NCBI GenBank assembly: GCA_902580895.1
Contig: CACHMJ010000004.1
Location: forward strand, 1-64,000
Direction of reading: 5' to 3'
DNA length: 64,000 bases
Source of the DNA: an uncultured Pelagibacteraceae bacterium
GTDB taxonomy: Bacteria; Pseudomonadota; Alphaproteobacteria; Pelagibacterales; Pelagibacteraceae
Below the pieces are notes generated by a model that was given only the letters and a program-made list of their open reading frames with translations, was not told the DNA's origin and made no database searches. Positions 10,941 to 20,947 of this stretch are shown in pieces (positions within the stretch are counted from its first letter, which is position 1; the number at the start of each line of letters is the position of its first letter). The position numbers and the translations under genes are program-made.

Positions 10941-11588
10941 ATGTTTAGTAAGATATTTCCAAAAATTCACGCTGAGGGATACAAGTTCCTAGTTATCTCA
11001 GGAATTATTACAATCGTATTTTATAGTTTCAGTAATTTTTTAGGTTTAATTGGTTTGGTATTAACAATCTGGGTTTATTATTTTTTTAGAGATCCTGAAA
11101 GAGTAATTATTGATGATAATAATTATCTGGTTAGCCCTGCTGATGGAGAAATCATAAAAGTTGAAGAAGTTGATGGTCCAAAAGAGTTAGGTTTAGAAAA
11201 TAAAAAATTTAATAAAATCAGTGTTTTTATGAACGTATTTGATTGCCATGTTAATAGAACTCCATGTGCTGGAAAAATTGAAGAAATTTTATATAAACCT
11301 GGAACATTTGTTAATGCCTCTCTTGATAAAGCAAGTGAAGATAATGAGAGAAATTATTTCAAAATTAAGGACACAGATAACAATGATATTATTGTAGTTC
11401 AAATAGCAGGTCTGGTAGCGAGACGAATAGTTTGTGAGTCTAATAAAGATCAAGAGTTAAAACAAGGTGAGAGAATTGGAATGATAAGATTTGGCAGCAG
11501 AGCAGATGTTTATTATGAGAATTATCAACCTTTAGTAAAAGTAGGTCAAAAAGCTATTTCGGGTGAAACACTCCTAGCTAAAAAATAA
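10941..11588 (+). CDS. psd: Phosphatidylserine decarboxylase proenzyme
   Basis: VSPADGEI; IGMIRFGSRADVYY (pyruvoyl GS site). Confidence 0.93.
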   Translation: MFSKIFPKIHAEGYKFLVISGIITIVFYSFSNFLGLIGLVLTIWVYYFFRDPERVIIDDNNYLVSPADGEIIKVEEVDGPKELGLENKKFNKISVFMNVFDCHVNRTPCAGKIEEILYKPGTFVNASLDKASEDNERNYFKIKDTDNNDIIVVQIAGLVARRIVCESNKDQELKQGERIGMIRFGSRADVYYENYQPLVKVGQKAISGETLLAKK

Positions 11589-11589
11589 A

Positions 11590-12393
11590 ATGGAACAACC
11601 AAAAAATAATTTGAAGATTGTAGCAGATAAAAAAAGAGCAAGAATGATCTTGCCAAATATGCTTACATTAATCGGGGTTTGTATTGGTTTAACTTCAATA
11701 CGATTTGCTCTTGATGGAAGATTTGAACTTGCAATTATAGCAATTCTTTTTGCTGCTTTAATAGATGGTCTTGATGGAAGAATAGCGAGATTAATTAGAG
11801 GGACTTCTAAAGTTGGAAAAGAATTAGACTCGCTTACAGATATGATAAGTTTTGGAGTAGCACCAGCGTTTATAATGTATTTCTGGAAGCTCAATACTCT
11901 AGGAAGATTTGGTTGGTTGCTTTGTTTAGTTTATGTAATTTGCGTTGCATTACGTTTGGCAAGGTTTAACATAAATTCAAATCAAGAACCTTCATGGAGA
12001 GATAATTTTTTTGAGGGAGTTCCATCGCCAGCTGGAGGAATTTTAGTTTTAACACCTTTGATTATTAGTTTAAGTGGTTTTAACTTTGTTCAATTAAACT
12101 ATGATTTAGTGGTACCGATTTTTTTTATTGCGACTTCTTTTTTACTAATTAGTAAATTCCCTAGTTATTCTTTTAAAAAGATAGTGATCCCAAGAAAGAC
12201 AACAATATTTCTTTTATTTGGAATAGTTTTATTTTTTGGTCTTTTATTGATTTATACTTTCAATGTAATTGCGATAAGTGCTGCAATTTATGTACTTTTA
12301 TTACCAATAAGCTTTTTCCATTTTCAAAAAATTAAGAAACATCATGAAAATGACAAAATTCAAGATGAAGATGACCTTGAAGACGTACTTTAA
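11590..12393 (+). CDS. pssA: CDP-diacylglycerol--serine O-phosphatidyltransferase
   Basis: CDP-alcohol phosphatidyltransferase motif DGLDGRIARLIRGTSKVGKELDSLTDMISFG. Confidence 0.93.
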   Translation: MEQPKNNLKIVADKKRARMILPNMLTLIGVCIGLTSIRFALDGRFELAIIAILFAALIDGLDGRIARLIRGTSKVGKELDSLTDMISFGVAPAFIMYFWKLNTLGRFGWLLCLVYVICVALRLARFNINSNQEPSWRDNFFEGVPSPAGGILVLTPLIISLSGFNFVQLNYDLVVPIFFIATSFLLISKFPSYSFKKIVIPRKTTIFLLFGIVLFFGLLLIYTFNVIAISAAIYVLLLPISFFHFQKIKKHHENDKIQDEDDLEDVL

Positions 12394-13304
12394 TGAAAAA
12401 AAATGTAATCGTTTCTTTAGCCGATGCTAATTATTTTCCTTTACTAGATGAACTAGTAGACTCTATTAAAAGATTTAAACAGAGTGAAGATGTTGCTATT
12501 TGCATTTTGGATGCAGGATTAAAACAAGATCAGAGAGATAGTTTATCTAAAAAAGTTGATGAAATTAAAAATGCCGAATGGGATATTGAAGTGCCTGGTT
12601 ATAAGGTTAAAGGTAAAGAGTGGTTGAAAAGTCAGGTCTCAAGAGCCTTTTTACCTAAATACTTTCCTAATTATGAAAAATATCTGTGGATTGATTGTGA
12701 TGCATGGGTGAATGATTGGAGTTGCGTAGAGTTATATTTTAAGGCTTGTGATGATGGGAAGCTAGGAATTACTCAAACAATTGGTCCCGGATACAAAATT
12801 ACTTCTAAAGTAAATTGGCTTTTTGGAAAGCTGGCATTAATCAAATCTCAAAATTTTAAACACGCTGTAAAATCAAAAATTAGTTATGCAGATGCTAGGA
12901 AATTAGCTTTTGCTCCACATATTAATATTGGAGTTTTTTCCTTAGAAAAAGATTCTAAAGGATGGAGTACTTGGCAAAATAATTTAGAGAAAACTCTAAA
13001 AGCAGGTAATATTTTTGGATCTGAAGGTTTAGCAATTAATATGTCTGTTTATATTGACAATTTGAAAACAGAATTTCTTCCCTTAAATTGTAATTGGATT
13101 ACAAGTAATTTGCTTCCAAAATATGATCAGAAACAAAGCACATTTGTTGAGCCATACTTGCCAAATTATAAAATTGGTATAATGCATCTTGCGGCAGGTA
13201 TTTGGAAAGATGGTAAGGATATGCGGGTAGATAAAAGTATTAAAATTGAATTAGAAACTTTAGATAAAAATAAAATACATAAAAGTTTAAGATATAATAC
13301 TTAA
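12393..13304 (+). CDS. Glycosyltransferase-like protein (GT-A/GT8-like fold)
   Basis: YLWIDCDAWVNDWSCVELYFKA (DxD-like), LKAGNIFGSEGLAINMSVY, IGIMHLAAGIWKDGK. Confidence 0.55.
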   Translation: MKKNVIVSLADANYFPLLDELVDSIKRFKQSEDVAICILDAGLKQDQRDSLSKKVDEIKNAEWDIEVPGYKVKGKEWLKSQVSRAFLPKYFPNYEKYLWIDCDAWVNDWSCVELYFKACDDGKLGITQTIGPGYKITSKVNWLFGKLALIKSQNFKHAVKSKISYADARKLAFAPHINIGVFSLEKDSKGWSTWQNNLEKTLKAGNIFGSEGLAINMSVYIDNLKTEFLPLNCNWITSNLLPKYDQKQSTFVEPYLPNYKIGIMHLAAGIWKDGKDMRVDKSIKIELETLDKNKIHKSLRYNT

Positions 13305-13916
13305 TTGAAAAAAAATAAGATTTCAAAAAATTGGGTAAATAAACAAAGACGGGATGCTTATGTGCGTCAATCAAAAGTTGATGGTTATCGAGCTAGGTCG
13401 GCCTATAAATTAAAAGAGATAGATGAAAAATTTAGAATATTTAAGGGTGGAATGTTAGTTGTAGACATTGGAGCTGCACCTGGTAGCTGGTCACAGTATG
13501 TTGCAAAAGTAGTTAAGAGCGGAAAGATAATCTCTATAGATCTTAAAGAGATGGAAAATATAGAAAATACTTTACAAATTCAGGGTGACTTTACTTCAGT
13601 TGATACTCAAGACCAAATTAAAGAATATCTTAAAAAAAAACCTGATGTAGTAATGTCTGATATGGCCGTAAACACAACTGGGATAAAAAATATTGATTCA
13701 ATTCAAACTGGTGAATTGTGCAAAGAAGCGATGATTTTTTCAAAGGATTTGATTTCAGAAAAGGGTTTTTTTATTTCAAAAATATTTATGGGTAGTACCT
13801 TTAATGAAATTGTCGCACTGGGAAAAAAAATTTTTAGAGAAGTTAAGGTTTTTAAACCTAAATCTAGTAGAAAAGACTCTAAAGAAAGTTTTATAATTTG
13901 TAAAAATCTTAGATAG
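13305..13916 (+). CDS. rlmE: 23S rRNA (uridine-2'-O) methyltransferase, FtsJ/RlmE family; TTG start abutting the upstream TAA
   Basis: RARSAYKLKEIDEKFRIFKGGMLVVDIGAAPGSWSQY, VVMSDMAVNTTG, SKIFMGS. Confidence 0.92.
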   Translation: MKKNKISKNWVNKQRRDAYVRQSKVDGYRARSAYKLKEIDEKFRIFKGGMLVVDIGAAPGSWSQYVAKVVKSGKIISIDLKEMENIENTLQIQGDFTSVDTQDQIKEYLKKKPDVVMSDMAVNTTGIKNIDSIQTGELCKEAMIFSKDLISEKGFFISKIFMGSTFNEIVALGKKIFREVKVFKPKSSRKDSKESFIICKNLR

Positions 13917-13947
13917 TTTCTTTAAATTTAAAAGGAATCGTATATAA

Positions 13948-15030
13948 ATGATCATGGTTCCTATAAAAGAAGCACTCACCTTTGATGATGTAACACTTGT
14001 ACCCAAGTATTCTGAGATTTTGCCCTCAGAAGTTGATACTAGTATTAAGCTCACAAATTATCTAAAATTGAATATTCCTCTATTATCCTCAGCTATGGAT
14101 ACTGTTACAGAAAGCAAAATGGCTATTGCGATAGCGAAAGCAGGTGGGATAGGAATTATTCATAGAAATTTAGATATAAAAAAACAAATTCTTGAAATTA
14201 AAAAAGTAAAAAAACAAAAACTTTTAGTAGGTGCAGCCGTTGGGGCTGGGCCAACCGAGTTTAAAAGAGCAGAGGCAATACTTAAAGAAAAAATTGATAT
14301 GATTGTTGTAGATACTGCTCATGGACATACAAAAAAGGTCTCAGAAATAATTAAGTTTATCAAAAAAACAAAAGACAAAAAAACTGCTCTTTGTGCTGGA
14401 AATATTGCTACACCTGCCGCAGCAAAATTTCTATTAAAACTTGGTGTTGACGTCATAAAAGTTGGGATTGGACCTGGATCAATATGCACAACAAGATTAG
14501 TTGCAGGTATTGGTGTCCCACAACTTAGTGCAATACTAGAAGTAAGGAATGGTATAAAAAATAAAAATGTAAAGATTATTTCTGATGGTGGAATTAAATA
14601 TTCAGGTGATTTAGCAAAAGCATTCGCTGCCGGAGCAGATGCAGTTATGATTGGCTCATTGTTTGCTGGAACAGATGAAGCACCAGGAAAACTGATAAAG
14701 AGAAATGGAAAACTATTTAAAAATTTTAGAGGTATGGGCTCAGTTGGTGCCATGAATAAAGGATCTGCAGATCGATATTTTCAATCAAAGCAAAAAGACT
14801 CGTCTAAATATGTGCCGGAGGGAGTAGAAGGATTTGCAAAATATAAAGGTAAAGTTGATAATATAATTTTTAAATTAATTGGCGGATTAAGATCTTCTAT
14901 GGGATACTTAGGATCAAGACAAATTAAATATCTAAGAGATAAACCACAATTTGTTAAAATAACAAAAGCTGGTTTTTACGAAAGTATGGTCCATAATGTT
15001 GATATAGTCAAAAGTGATAATAAATACTAA
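13948..15030 (+). CDS. guaB: Inosine-5'-monophosphate dehydrogenase lacking the CBS/Bateman module
   Basis: EALTFDDVTLVPKYSEILPSEVD, GIGPGSICTTR, GSADRYFQ, PEGVEGFAKYKG, GGLRSSMGYLG; HRNLDIKKQ followed almost directly by LLVGAAVGAG. Confidence 0.95.
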   Translation: MIMVPIKEALTFDDVTLVPKYSEILPSEVDTSIKLTNYLKLNIPLLSSAMDTVTESKMAIAIAKAGGIGIIHRNLDIKKQILEIKKVKKQKLLVGAAVGAGPTEFKRAEAILKEKIDMIVVDTAHGHTKKVSEIIKFIKKTKDKKTALCAGNIATPAAAKFLLKLGVDVIKVGIGPGSICTTRLVAGIGVPQLSAILEVRNGIKNKNVKIISDGGIKYSGDLAKAFAAGADAVMIGSLFAGTDEAPGKLIKRNGKLFKNFRGMGSVGAMNKGSADRYFQSKQKDSSKYVPEGVEGFAKYKGKVDNIIFKLIGGLRSSMGYLGSRQIKYLRDKPQFVKITKAGFYESMVHNVDIVKSDNKY

Positions 15031-15467
15031 TGAGAAAAATCTTTAAAATAACTGTTCTTTTTTATTTCTTAATTAATATTTTTAATTTTTCTTTAGGTAG
15101 TGAAAATTTTTTTAATAAAGGTTTAGAACTTTATGATAAAAAAAAATTTGAAGACGCCCGATTTATGTTTGAGAGAAGTATTGTATTTAATCCAAAACAC
15201 TCTAATTCATATTTATATTTAGCTAAAATTTACAATCAGGAAAAAAATCAAAAGAAAGAGGAAAAAAATTTAGAGGCAACTTTATTGATTGAACCAAATA
15301 ATGAAGAAGCAATGTTAATGTTGATGAAAATAGCATTAGAAAAATCAAACTATTCTAAAGTAAAGAGTCTTTCAGAAGACTTTGTCAAAGTTTGCAAAAA
15401 TTTATGTGATGAAAATAAAAGTATCTTAGATTCTTTAGCAAACTTAGAACCCAAAAATGAGTCTTGA
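15030..15467 (+). CDS. Secreted/periplasmic TPR protein
   Basis: N-terminal hydrophobic signal, TPR-like repeats ([39 protein letters not shown]). Confidence 0.65.
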   Translation: MRKIFKITVLFYFLINIFNFSLGSENFFNKGLELYDKKKFEDARFMFERSIVFNPKHSNSYLYLAKIYNQEKNQKKEEKNLEATLLIEPNNEEAMLMLMKIALEKSNYSKVKSLSEDFVKVCKNLCDENKSILDSLANLEPKNES

Positions 15468-17019
15468 TCAAAATTTGAATAAGATTTTAATTGTTGATTT
15501 TGGTTCACAATTTACACAGTTAATAGCAAGACGAGTTAGAGAATTAGGAATTTTTTCTGAGATTGTAAGTCACAAAAAAATTAAAAGTAAAAATATCAAT
15601 CACACGATCAAAGGCATTATTCTATCTGGTGGTCCTTTAAATGTTTATCAAATTAATAAATACTCCTTCGATAAAAAGATAATTGAAAAAGGCGTTCCAG
15701 TTTTAGGTATTTGTTTTGGGCATCAAATAATATCTAAATTAAATGGTGGAAAAGTGAAACAATCTAAACATAGAGAGTTTGGTTTAGCTAATATTACAAA
15801 AAAAAATAATAGTCTTTTAATTAAAAATTTATTTAAGAAAAAAAAGTCAATTAAAGTTTGGATGAGTCACGCTGATCAAGTTTCAAAATTACCCAAAAAT
15901 TTTAAGGTAATTGCCTCAAGCCAGAATTCTAAATTTGCAGTAGTTGAAAATAAATTTAAAAATTATTATGGCGTTCAATTTCATCCAGAGGTGACCCACA
16001 CAGAAAATGGAAAAAAACTAATAAGTAATTTTATATTCTTAATATGTAAAATGAGAAAAAATTGGTCTTCTAGAGATCAAAAAATAAAATTGATAAAAGA
16101 TACAAGACAAATGGTGGGAAATAATAAAGTCATTTGTGCTTTATCAGGTGGGGTAGATAGTAGTGTAGTTGCACAATTATTGAATAAAGCCATTGGTAAA
16201 AATTTACACTGTATTTTTGTTAACACCGGGCTCTTAAGAAAGAATGAGGAAAAACAAGTTGTTGCAACATTTAAAAAAAAATTAAAGATCAATCTTACAT
16301 ATGTGAATGCTGAGAAAGAGTTTTTAAGAAAATTATCAAATATTTCAGATCCTGAAAAGAAAAGAAAGATAATAGGAAACTTATTTATAAAAATATTTGA
16401 GCGTTATGCCAAAAAAATTAAAAATGTAAAATTTTTGGCTCAAGGAACTCTTTACCCTGACTTAATAGAAAGTAAATCAGTTACTGGTAGTCAAACATCG
16501 AAAATTAAATCTCATCATAATGTTGGAGGTCTACCCAAAAAAATGAAACTTAAACTGGTAGAGCCATTAAAATTTTTATTCAAGGACGAGGTTAGGAAAC
16601 TTGGATTAGAACTCAATTTAAGCAGAGAAATTATTTCTCGTCATCCTTTTCCAGGACCTGGACTGGCAATAAGAATGCCAGGAATAATAACTAAAGAAAA
16701 AATTAAAATTTTAAAAGAGGCTGATCATTATTTTATTCAAGCTTTGAGAGATCACAAACTATATCATAAAATTTGGCAAGCTTATGCAGCTTTACTTCCA
16801 GTTAAAACAGTCGGAGTAATGGGTGATAATAGAACTTATGAGTATTTGTGTTTGCTCAGAGCAATAACATCTGAAGATGGTATGACAGCAGATTTTTATG
16901 AATTTAAAAAATCATTTATACAAGAAATTTCAAATAAAATAGTGAATAGTATTAGAGGGATTAATAGAGTAGTTTACGATATAACTTCGAAACCACCGAG
17001 TACAATCGAATTAGAGTAA
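15457..17019 (+). CDS. guaA: GMP synthase (glutamine-hydrolysing)
   Basis: [37 protein letters not shown]-terminal PPSTIELE. Confidence 0.98.
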   Translation: MSLDQNLNKILIVDFGSQFTQLIARRVRELGIFSEIVSHKKIKSKNINHTIKGIILSGGPLNVYQINKYSFDKKIIEKGVPVLGICFGHQIISKLNGGKVKQSKHREFGLANITKKNNSLLIKNLFKKKKSIKVWMSHADQVSKLPKNFKVIASSQNSKFAVVENKFKNYYGVQFHPEVTHTENGKKLISNFIFLICKMRKNWSSRDQKIKLIKDTRQMVGNNKVICALSGGVDSSVVAQLLNKAIGKNLHCIFVNTGLLRKNEEKQVVATFKKKLKINLTYVNAEKEFLRKLSNISDPEKKRKIIGNLFIKIFERYAKKIKNVKFLAQGTLYPDLIESKSVTGSQTSKIKSHHNVGGLPKKMKLKLVEPLKFLFKDEVRKLGLELNLSREIISRHPFPGPGLAIRMPGIITKEKIKILKEADHYFIQALRDHKLYHKIWQAYAALLPVKTVGVMGDNRTYEYLCLLRAITSEDGMTADFYEFKKSFIQEISNKIVNSIRGINRVVYDITSKPPSTIELE

Positions 17020-17799
17020 ATGAATAAAAAGATTAAAAAAATTCTTAATAAAAAGAATAAATCAAAAATTATTTGTCTTACGGCATACTCAAAAAATGTT
17101 GCCACAATACTTGATAAACATTGCGATTTAGTATTGGTTGGGGACTCATTAGGATCAGTTTTGTATAATTTTAAGTCAACTAAGCAAGTGACTTTAGAGG
17201 CTATGATTAATCATTCTAAAAGTGTCAGACTTGGTATTAAGAAATCATTAATGGTTGTTGATATGCCTTATAATACGTATCGAAATCCAAGCGAAGCTTT
17301 AAAGAATTCAAGATTAGTTATGAAAGAAACCAAATGTGATGCTGTTAAGTTAGAAGGGGGAAAAAAGATAATTCCTATCGTTAAAAGATTAATTAAAAAT
17401 AAAATACCAGTTATGGGACATGTTGGAATATTACCTCAGACAGATAAAAAATTTACCTTTAAAGGGAAAAAACTAAAGGAAAGTGAGAGATTACTTAAAG
17501 ACACTAAACTTTTAGAAAATGCTGGAGTTTTTTCGATTGTGTTAGAATGTGTAGAAACAAAGTTATCGAAGAAAATTTCCAATCATATAAAAATTCCAAC
17601 AATAGGAATTGGCTCTTCAGTCAATTGTGATGGCCAAGTTTTAGTAATTGATGACTTAACAGGATTAAGTCAAAGTAAATTAAAATTTGTTAAAAAATTT
17701 GTTGATATAACAAAGTTGATCGAAAATGGTGTGAAAAAATTTAAATCTGAAGTATTAAAAAAACAATTTCCTAAAGCCAAACATTCTTTTTCAAAATGA
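17020..17799 (+). CDS. panB: 3-methyl-2-oxobutanoate hydroxymethyltransferase
   Basis: CLTAYSKNVATILDKHCDLVLVGDSLGSVLY, DAVKLEGG, MGHVGILPQ. Confidence 0.95.
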   Translation: MNKKIKKILNKKNKSKIICLTAYSKNVATILDKHCDLVLVGDSLGSVLYNFKSTKQVTLEAMINHSKSVRLGIKKSLMVVDMPYNTYRNPSEALKNSRLVMKETKCDAVKLEGGKKIIPIVKRLIKNKIPVMGHVGILPQTDKKFTFKGKKLKESERLLKDTKLLENAGVFSIVLECVETKLSKKISNHIKIPTIGIGSSVNCDGQVLVIDDLTGLSQSKLKFVKKFVDITKLIENGVKKFKSEVLKKQFPKAKHSFSK

Positions 17800-18539
17800 A
17801 ACTGAATAAAATAGAGCCAAAATTTATTAAAAAAAATAATCCAAGAATAGGTTTAATAACCTTAGCTAGTGATTTTAGAATTGAAAAAGACTTTAACGAT
17901 ATAATTTATGGGAAAGATATAGATTTATATTCAAATAGGATAAATTGCTACAATCCTCTTACCAATGAAACTTTGAAAAAAATGGCAGATGATATTCCCG
18001 AAGTAACCAAAAATATTTTACCAGATCAAAAATTAGATTGCGTTGCTTATGGATGTACATCAGGAACTATTGCTGCAGGCTACCAATCAATCTATGCGAA
18101 AGTAAATTTAGCAAAACCTAATACAAAAGTAACGACACCAATTACTTCTGCTATAAATGCTCTTAAAACACTTAAGATAAATAAGGTATCAATATTTACT
18201 CCATATACTGATGAGATTAATCAATCAGTTATCAATTATTTCAAAAATGAAAAAATAGAAATTTCTGAACTATCTTATTTTGATATAGCTTCTGATTTGG
18301 ATATAGGAAAAGTTGATCCACAATATTTATTTGATGTTTTAGTTAAACAAGATTTGTCAAATAGCGATGCTTTGTTTGTATCTTGCACAGCACTCCCAGT
18401 ATTATCAATTATAAATGACATCGAAAAAAAACTAGGCAAGATAATATTATCAAGTAATCAAACCTTAATTTGGGATACACTTAAACAAATTGATAATCGA
18501 AATAAGGTTGATGGTTATGGGGTGTTATTTAATAATTAG
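17796..18539 (+). CDS. Asp/Glu racemase superfamily, maleate isomerase/EutA-like
   Basis: Paired active-site cysteines: CVAYGCTSGTIAAG and DALFVSCTALPVLSII. Confidence 0.75.
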   Translation: MKLNKIEPKFIKKNNPRIGLITLASDFRIEKDFNDIIYGKDIDLYSNRINCYNPLTNETLKKMADDIPEVTKNILPDQKLDCVAYGCTSGTIAAGYQSIYAKVNLAKPNTKVTTPITSAINALKTLKINKVSIFTPYTDEINQSVINYFKNEKIEISELSYFDIASDLDIGKVDPQYLFDVLVKQDLSNSDALFVSCTALPVLSIINDIEKKLGKIILSSNQTLIWDTLKQIDNRNKVDGYGVLFNN

Positions 18540-19712
18540 TTGATGAATTTTTCAATTGAAGAGTACAAATCTAGATTAAAAAAAGTTCAAAATTCAATGC
18601 AAGATAAAGGTATTGAAATTTTGATTTCACAAGACCCTTCAAATATGAATTATCTAACTGGCTATGATGCATGGTCTTTTTATTATGCACAATGTGTGAT
18701 TGTTCATGTAAATGCTGAAGAACCAATTTGTTTTGTTAGAGATCAAGATGCTGGTGGCGCTTATATAAAAACTTATTTGAAAGATGAAAATATTATTAAG
18801 TATCATGAAAAATATATTCACACTTGGCCGCTACATCCTTACGATGCTTTAGTAGATTTAATAAAAGAAAAAAAATGGGATAAATTATCTATAGGCGTTG
18901 AAATGGACAGTCATTATTTTACCGCTTATTGTTATGAAAAAATAAAAAAAGGATTACCCAATGCAAAATTGTTAGATAGCAAACGATTAGTAAATTGGGT
19001 TAGGCTTGTTAAGTCAGACGCTGAAATCAAATATATGAAAGCAGCTGCGCAGATCACTCAACTTGGTATGAAAAAAGCTTTTGACGTTATTAATCCAGGA
19101 GTAAGGCAATGTGATGCTGTTTCAGAAATATGGTCGTCTCTTGTAAAAGGAACCTCAGAATTTGGAGGGGATTATGCCTCAATAGTACCAATGCTACCAA
19201 CTGGAAAAGGGACATCTGCATCTCATTTGACTTGGACTGAAGCTAAATTTGTTGAAGGTGAGGCAACTATTATAGAATTATCTGGTGTCAATAAAAAGTA
19301 TCATTGTCCAATGGCCAGAACAGTTTTACTTGGAAAGCCTGACCAAAAAAAAATTGATACCATGAAAAAAACTAACGAAGCACTTCAAGCGGGTATTGAT
19401 AAAGTTAAAGCAGGAAATACAGCTGATGATGTTGCACAAGCTTTTTGGAAGATATTAGATAAATATAAAATTGAGAAAACTTCAAGAACTGGTTATTCAA
19501 TTGGGATAGGTTATCCACCTGATTGGGGCGAACATACTTTAAATATCTCAAAAGGTGACAAAACATTATTAGCACCCAATGTTACTTTTCATATGATTGC
19601 AGTAATGCAATTTGGAAATTGGGGAGTTGAGGCATCAGAAGCTGTTAGAGTAACTGATAAAGGATCAGAATTATTTTGTAATTTCTCAAGAGAACTTCAC
19701 GTTAAAAGCTAA
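18540..19712 (+). CDS. M24-fold hydrolase, ectoine-hydrolase (DoeA/EutD)-like; the ATG at 18543 is probably the real start
   Basis: NMNYLTGYDAWSFYYAQ; GVNKKYHCPMARTVLLG replaces the metal-binding D-x10-D region; GIGYPPDWGEHTLNISKGD. Confidence 0.7.
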   Translation: MMNFSIEEYKSRLKKVQNSMQDKGIEILISQDPSNMNYLTGYDAWSFYYAQCVIVHVNAEEPICFVRDQDAGGAYIKTYLKDENIIKYHEKYIHTWPLHPYDALVDLIKEKKWDKLSIGVEMDSHYFTAYCYEKIKKGLPNAKLLDSKRLVNWVRLVKSDAEIKYMKAAAQITQLGMKKAFDVINPGVRQCDAVSEIWSSLVKGTSEFGGDYASIVPMLPTGKGTSASHLTWTEAKFVEGEATIIELSGVNKKYHCPMARTVLLGKPDQKKIDTMKKTNEALQAGIDKVKAGNTADDVAQAFWKILDKYKIEKTSRTGYSIGIGYPPDWGEHTLNISKGDKTLLAPNVTFHMIAVMQFGNWGVEASEAVRVTDKGSELFCNFSRELHVKS

Positions 19713-19763
19713 TTATTAAAGGTTGATATTTATTCTTACAAATGTTTTAAAGTTCTTTAAATT

Positions 19764-20849
19764 ATGGCATCAAAAAAAGATTTCGTTAAATTTGATAAAG
19801 TCGATAAAAGCTACGATGGTAAAGTTTTAGTCGTCAAAGACCTTCAATTAGATATTGCTGAAGGAGAGTTTATTACAATGTTGGGACCCTCTGGTTCTGG
19901 TAAAACTACTTGCTTAATGATGTTAGCAGGTTTTGAAACACCAACTAACGGTGAAATTTATTTAGATGGTAAAGCAATATCGAGTATACCCCCTCACAAA
20001 AGAGGAATTGGAATGGTATTTCAAAATTATGCTTTATTCCCACATATGACTGTGTATGAAAATTTAGCTTTTCCATTAAGAGTGAGAAAAATTCCAAAAG
20101 ATGAAGCTGATAAAAAAATTGATAAAGCATTATCAATGGTATCCCTACAAGGGTTTGCTGCAAGGATGCCAGGTCAATTATCAGGTGGACAACAACAAAG
20201 GGTGGCTGTTGCAAGATCATTGGTGTTTGATCCACAACTAGTTTTAATGGATGAACCTTTGGGAGCTTTAGATAAAAATTTAAGAGAAAGTATGCAATAT
20301 GAGATTAAACATATTCATGAGAGCATTGGTGTGACAGTTGTTTATGTTACTCATGACCAGAGTGAAGCTTTGACGATGTCCAATCGTATTGCAGTGTTCA
20401 ATGATGGTAAAGTTCAACAACTTTCAAGTCCTGATGAATTATATGAGAAACCCGTAAATTCATTTGTAGCTGAGTTTATCGGGGAGAATAATACTTTTGG
20501 TGGTGAAGTTTCAGATATTTCTGGCGGGAAGTGCAAAGTAAAATTAGCAAATGCAGAAATACTAGCTAATCCAATCTCAGTTAAAGGTAAAGGAGAGCGG
20601 ACTACTGTTTCTTTAAGACCAGAACGAGCTTTGATTAATCCAAGTACAAAAATGGATAATCTTCATAAAGGAAAAATAGAAGAAGTAATTTATCATGGGG
20701 ACCATACAAGAGTAAGAATAAATCTTTTAGGCAACCCAGAGTTTATTTTAAAAGTTCCAAATAGCTCATCTAACTTAGATATTAAACTAGGCAACGAGAT
20801 TAATATCGGATGGAACAGTGATGACGCTCGGGCACTTGACCCAAAATAG
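19764..20849 (+). CDS. potA: ABC transporter ATPase, PotA-type (spermidine/putrescine/other cation family)
   Basis: GPSGSGKTTCLMMLAG, LSGGQQQRVAVARSL, LMDEPLGALD, TOBE-like C-terminus. Confidence 0.9.
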   Translation: MASKKDFVKFDKVDKSYDGKVLVVKDLQLDIAEGEFITMLGPSGSGKTTCLMMLAGFETPTNGEIYLDGKAISSIPPHKRGIGMVFQNYALFPHMTVYENLAFPLRVRKIPKDEADKKIDKALSMVSLQGFAARMPGQLSGGQQQRVAVARSLVFDPQLVLMDEPLGALDKNLRESMQYEIKHIHESIGVTVVYVTHDQSEALTMSNRIAVFNDGKVQQLSSPDELYEKPVNSFVAEFIGENNTFGGEVSDISGGKCKVKLANAEILANPISVKGKGERTTVSLRPERALINPSTKMDNLHKGKIEEVIYHGDHTRVRINLLGNPEFILKVPNSSSNLDIKLGNEINIGWNSDDARALDPK

Positions 20850-20923
20850 ACATTCCACAATTATTGAATAAGTAGATAAAAAGGGTTGTTGACTCTCTTC
20901 CCTGAAGTTGTTTTAATTAGGTT

Positions 20924-20937
20924 TTTAAACGTTTAAA
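20924..20937. promoter_or_regulatory. Perfect 14-bp palindrome adjacent to the potD RBS
   Basis: TTTAAACGTTTAAA; RBS GGAGG at 20939-20943, ATG at 20948. Confidence 0.5.
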
Positions 20938-20947
20938 CGGAGGAAAA

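Noticed and set aside
14319-14753. 144-aa minus-strand ORF inside guaB
   Set aside because: Antisense shadow ORF (Pro/Ala/Phe-rich) over conserved IMPDH catalytic region
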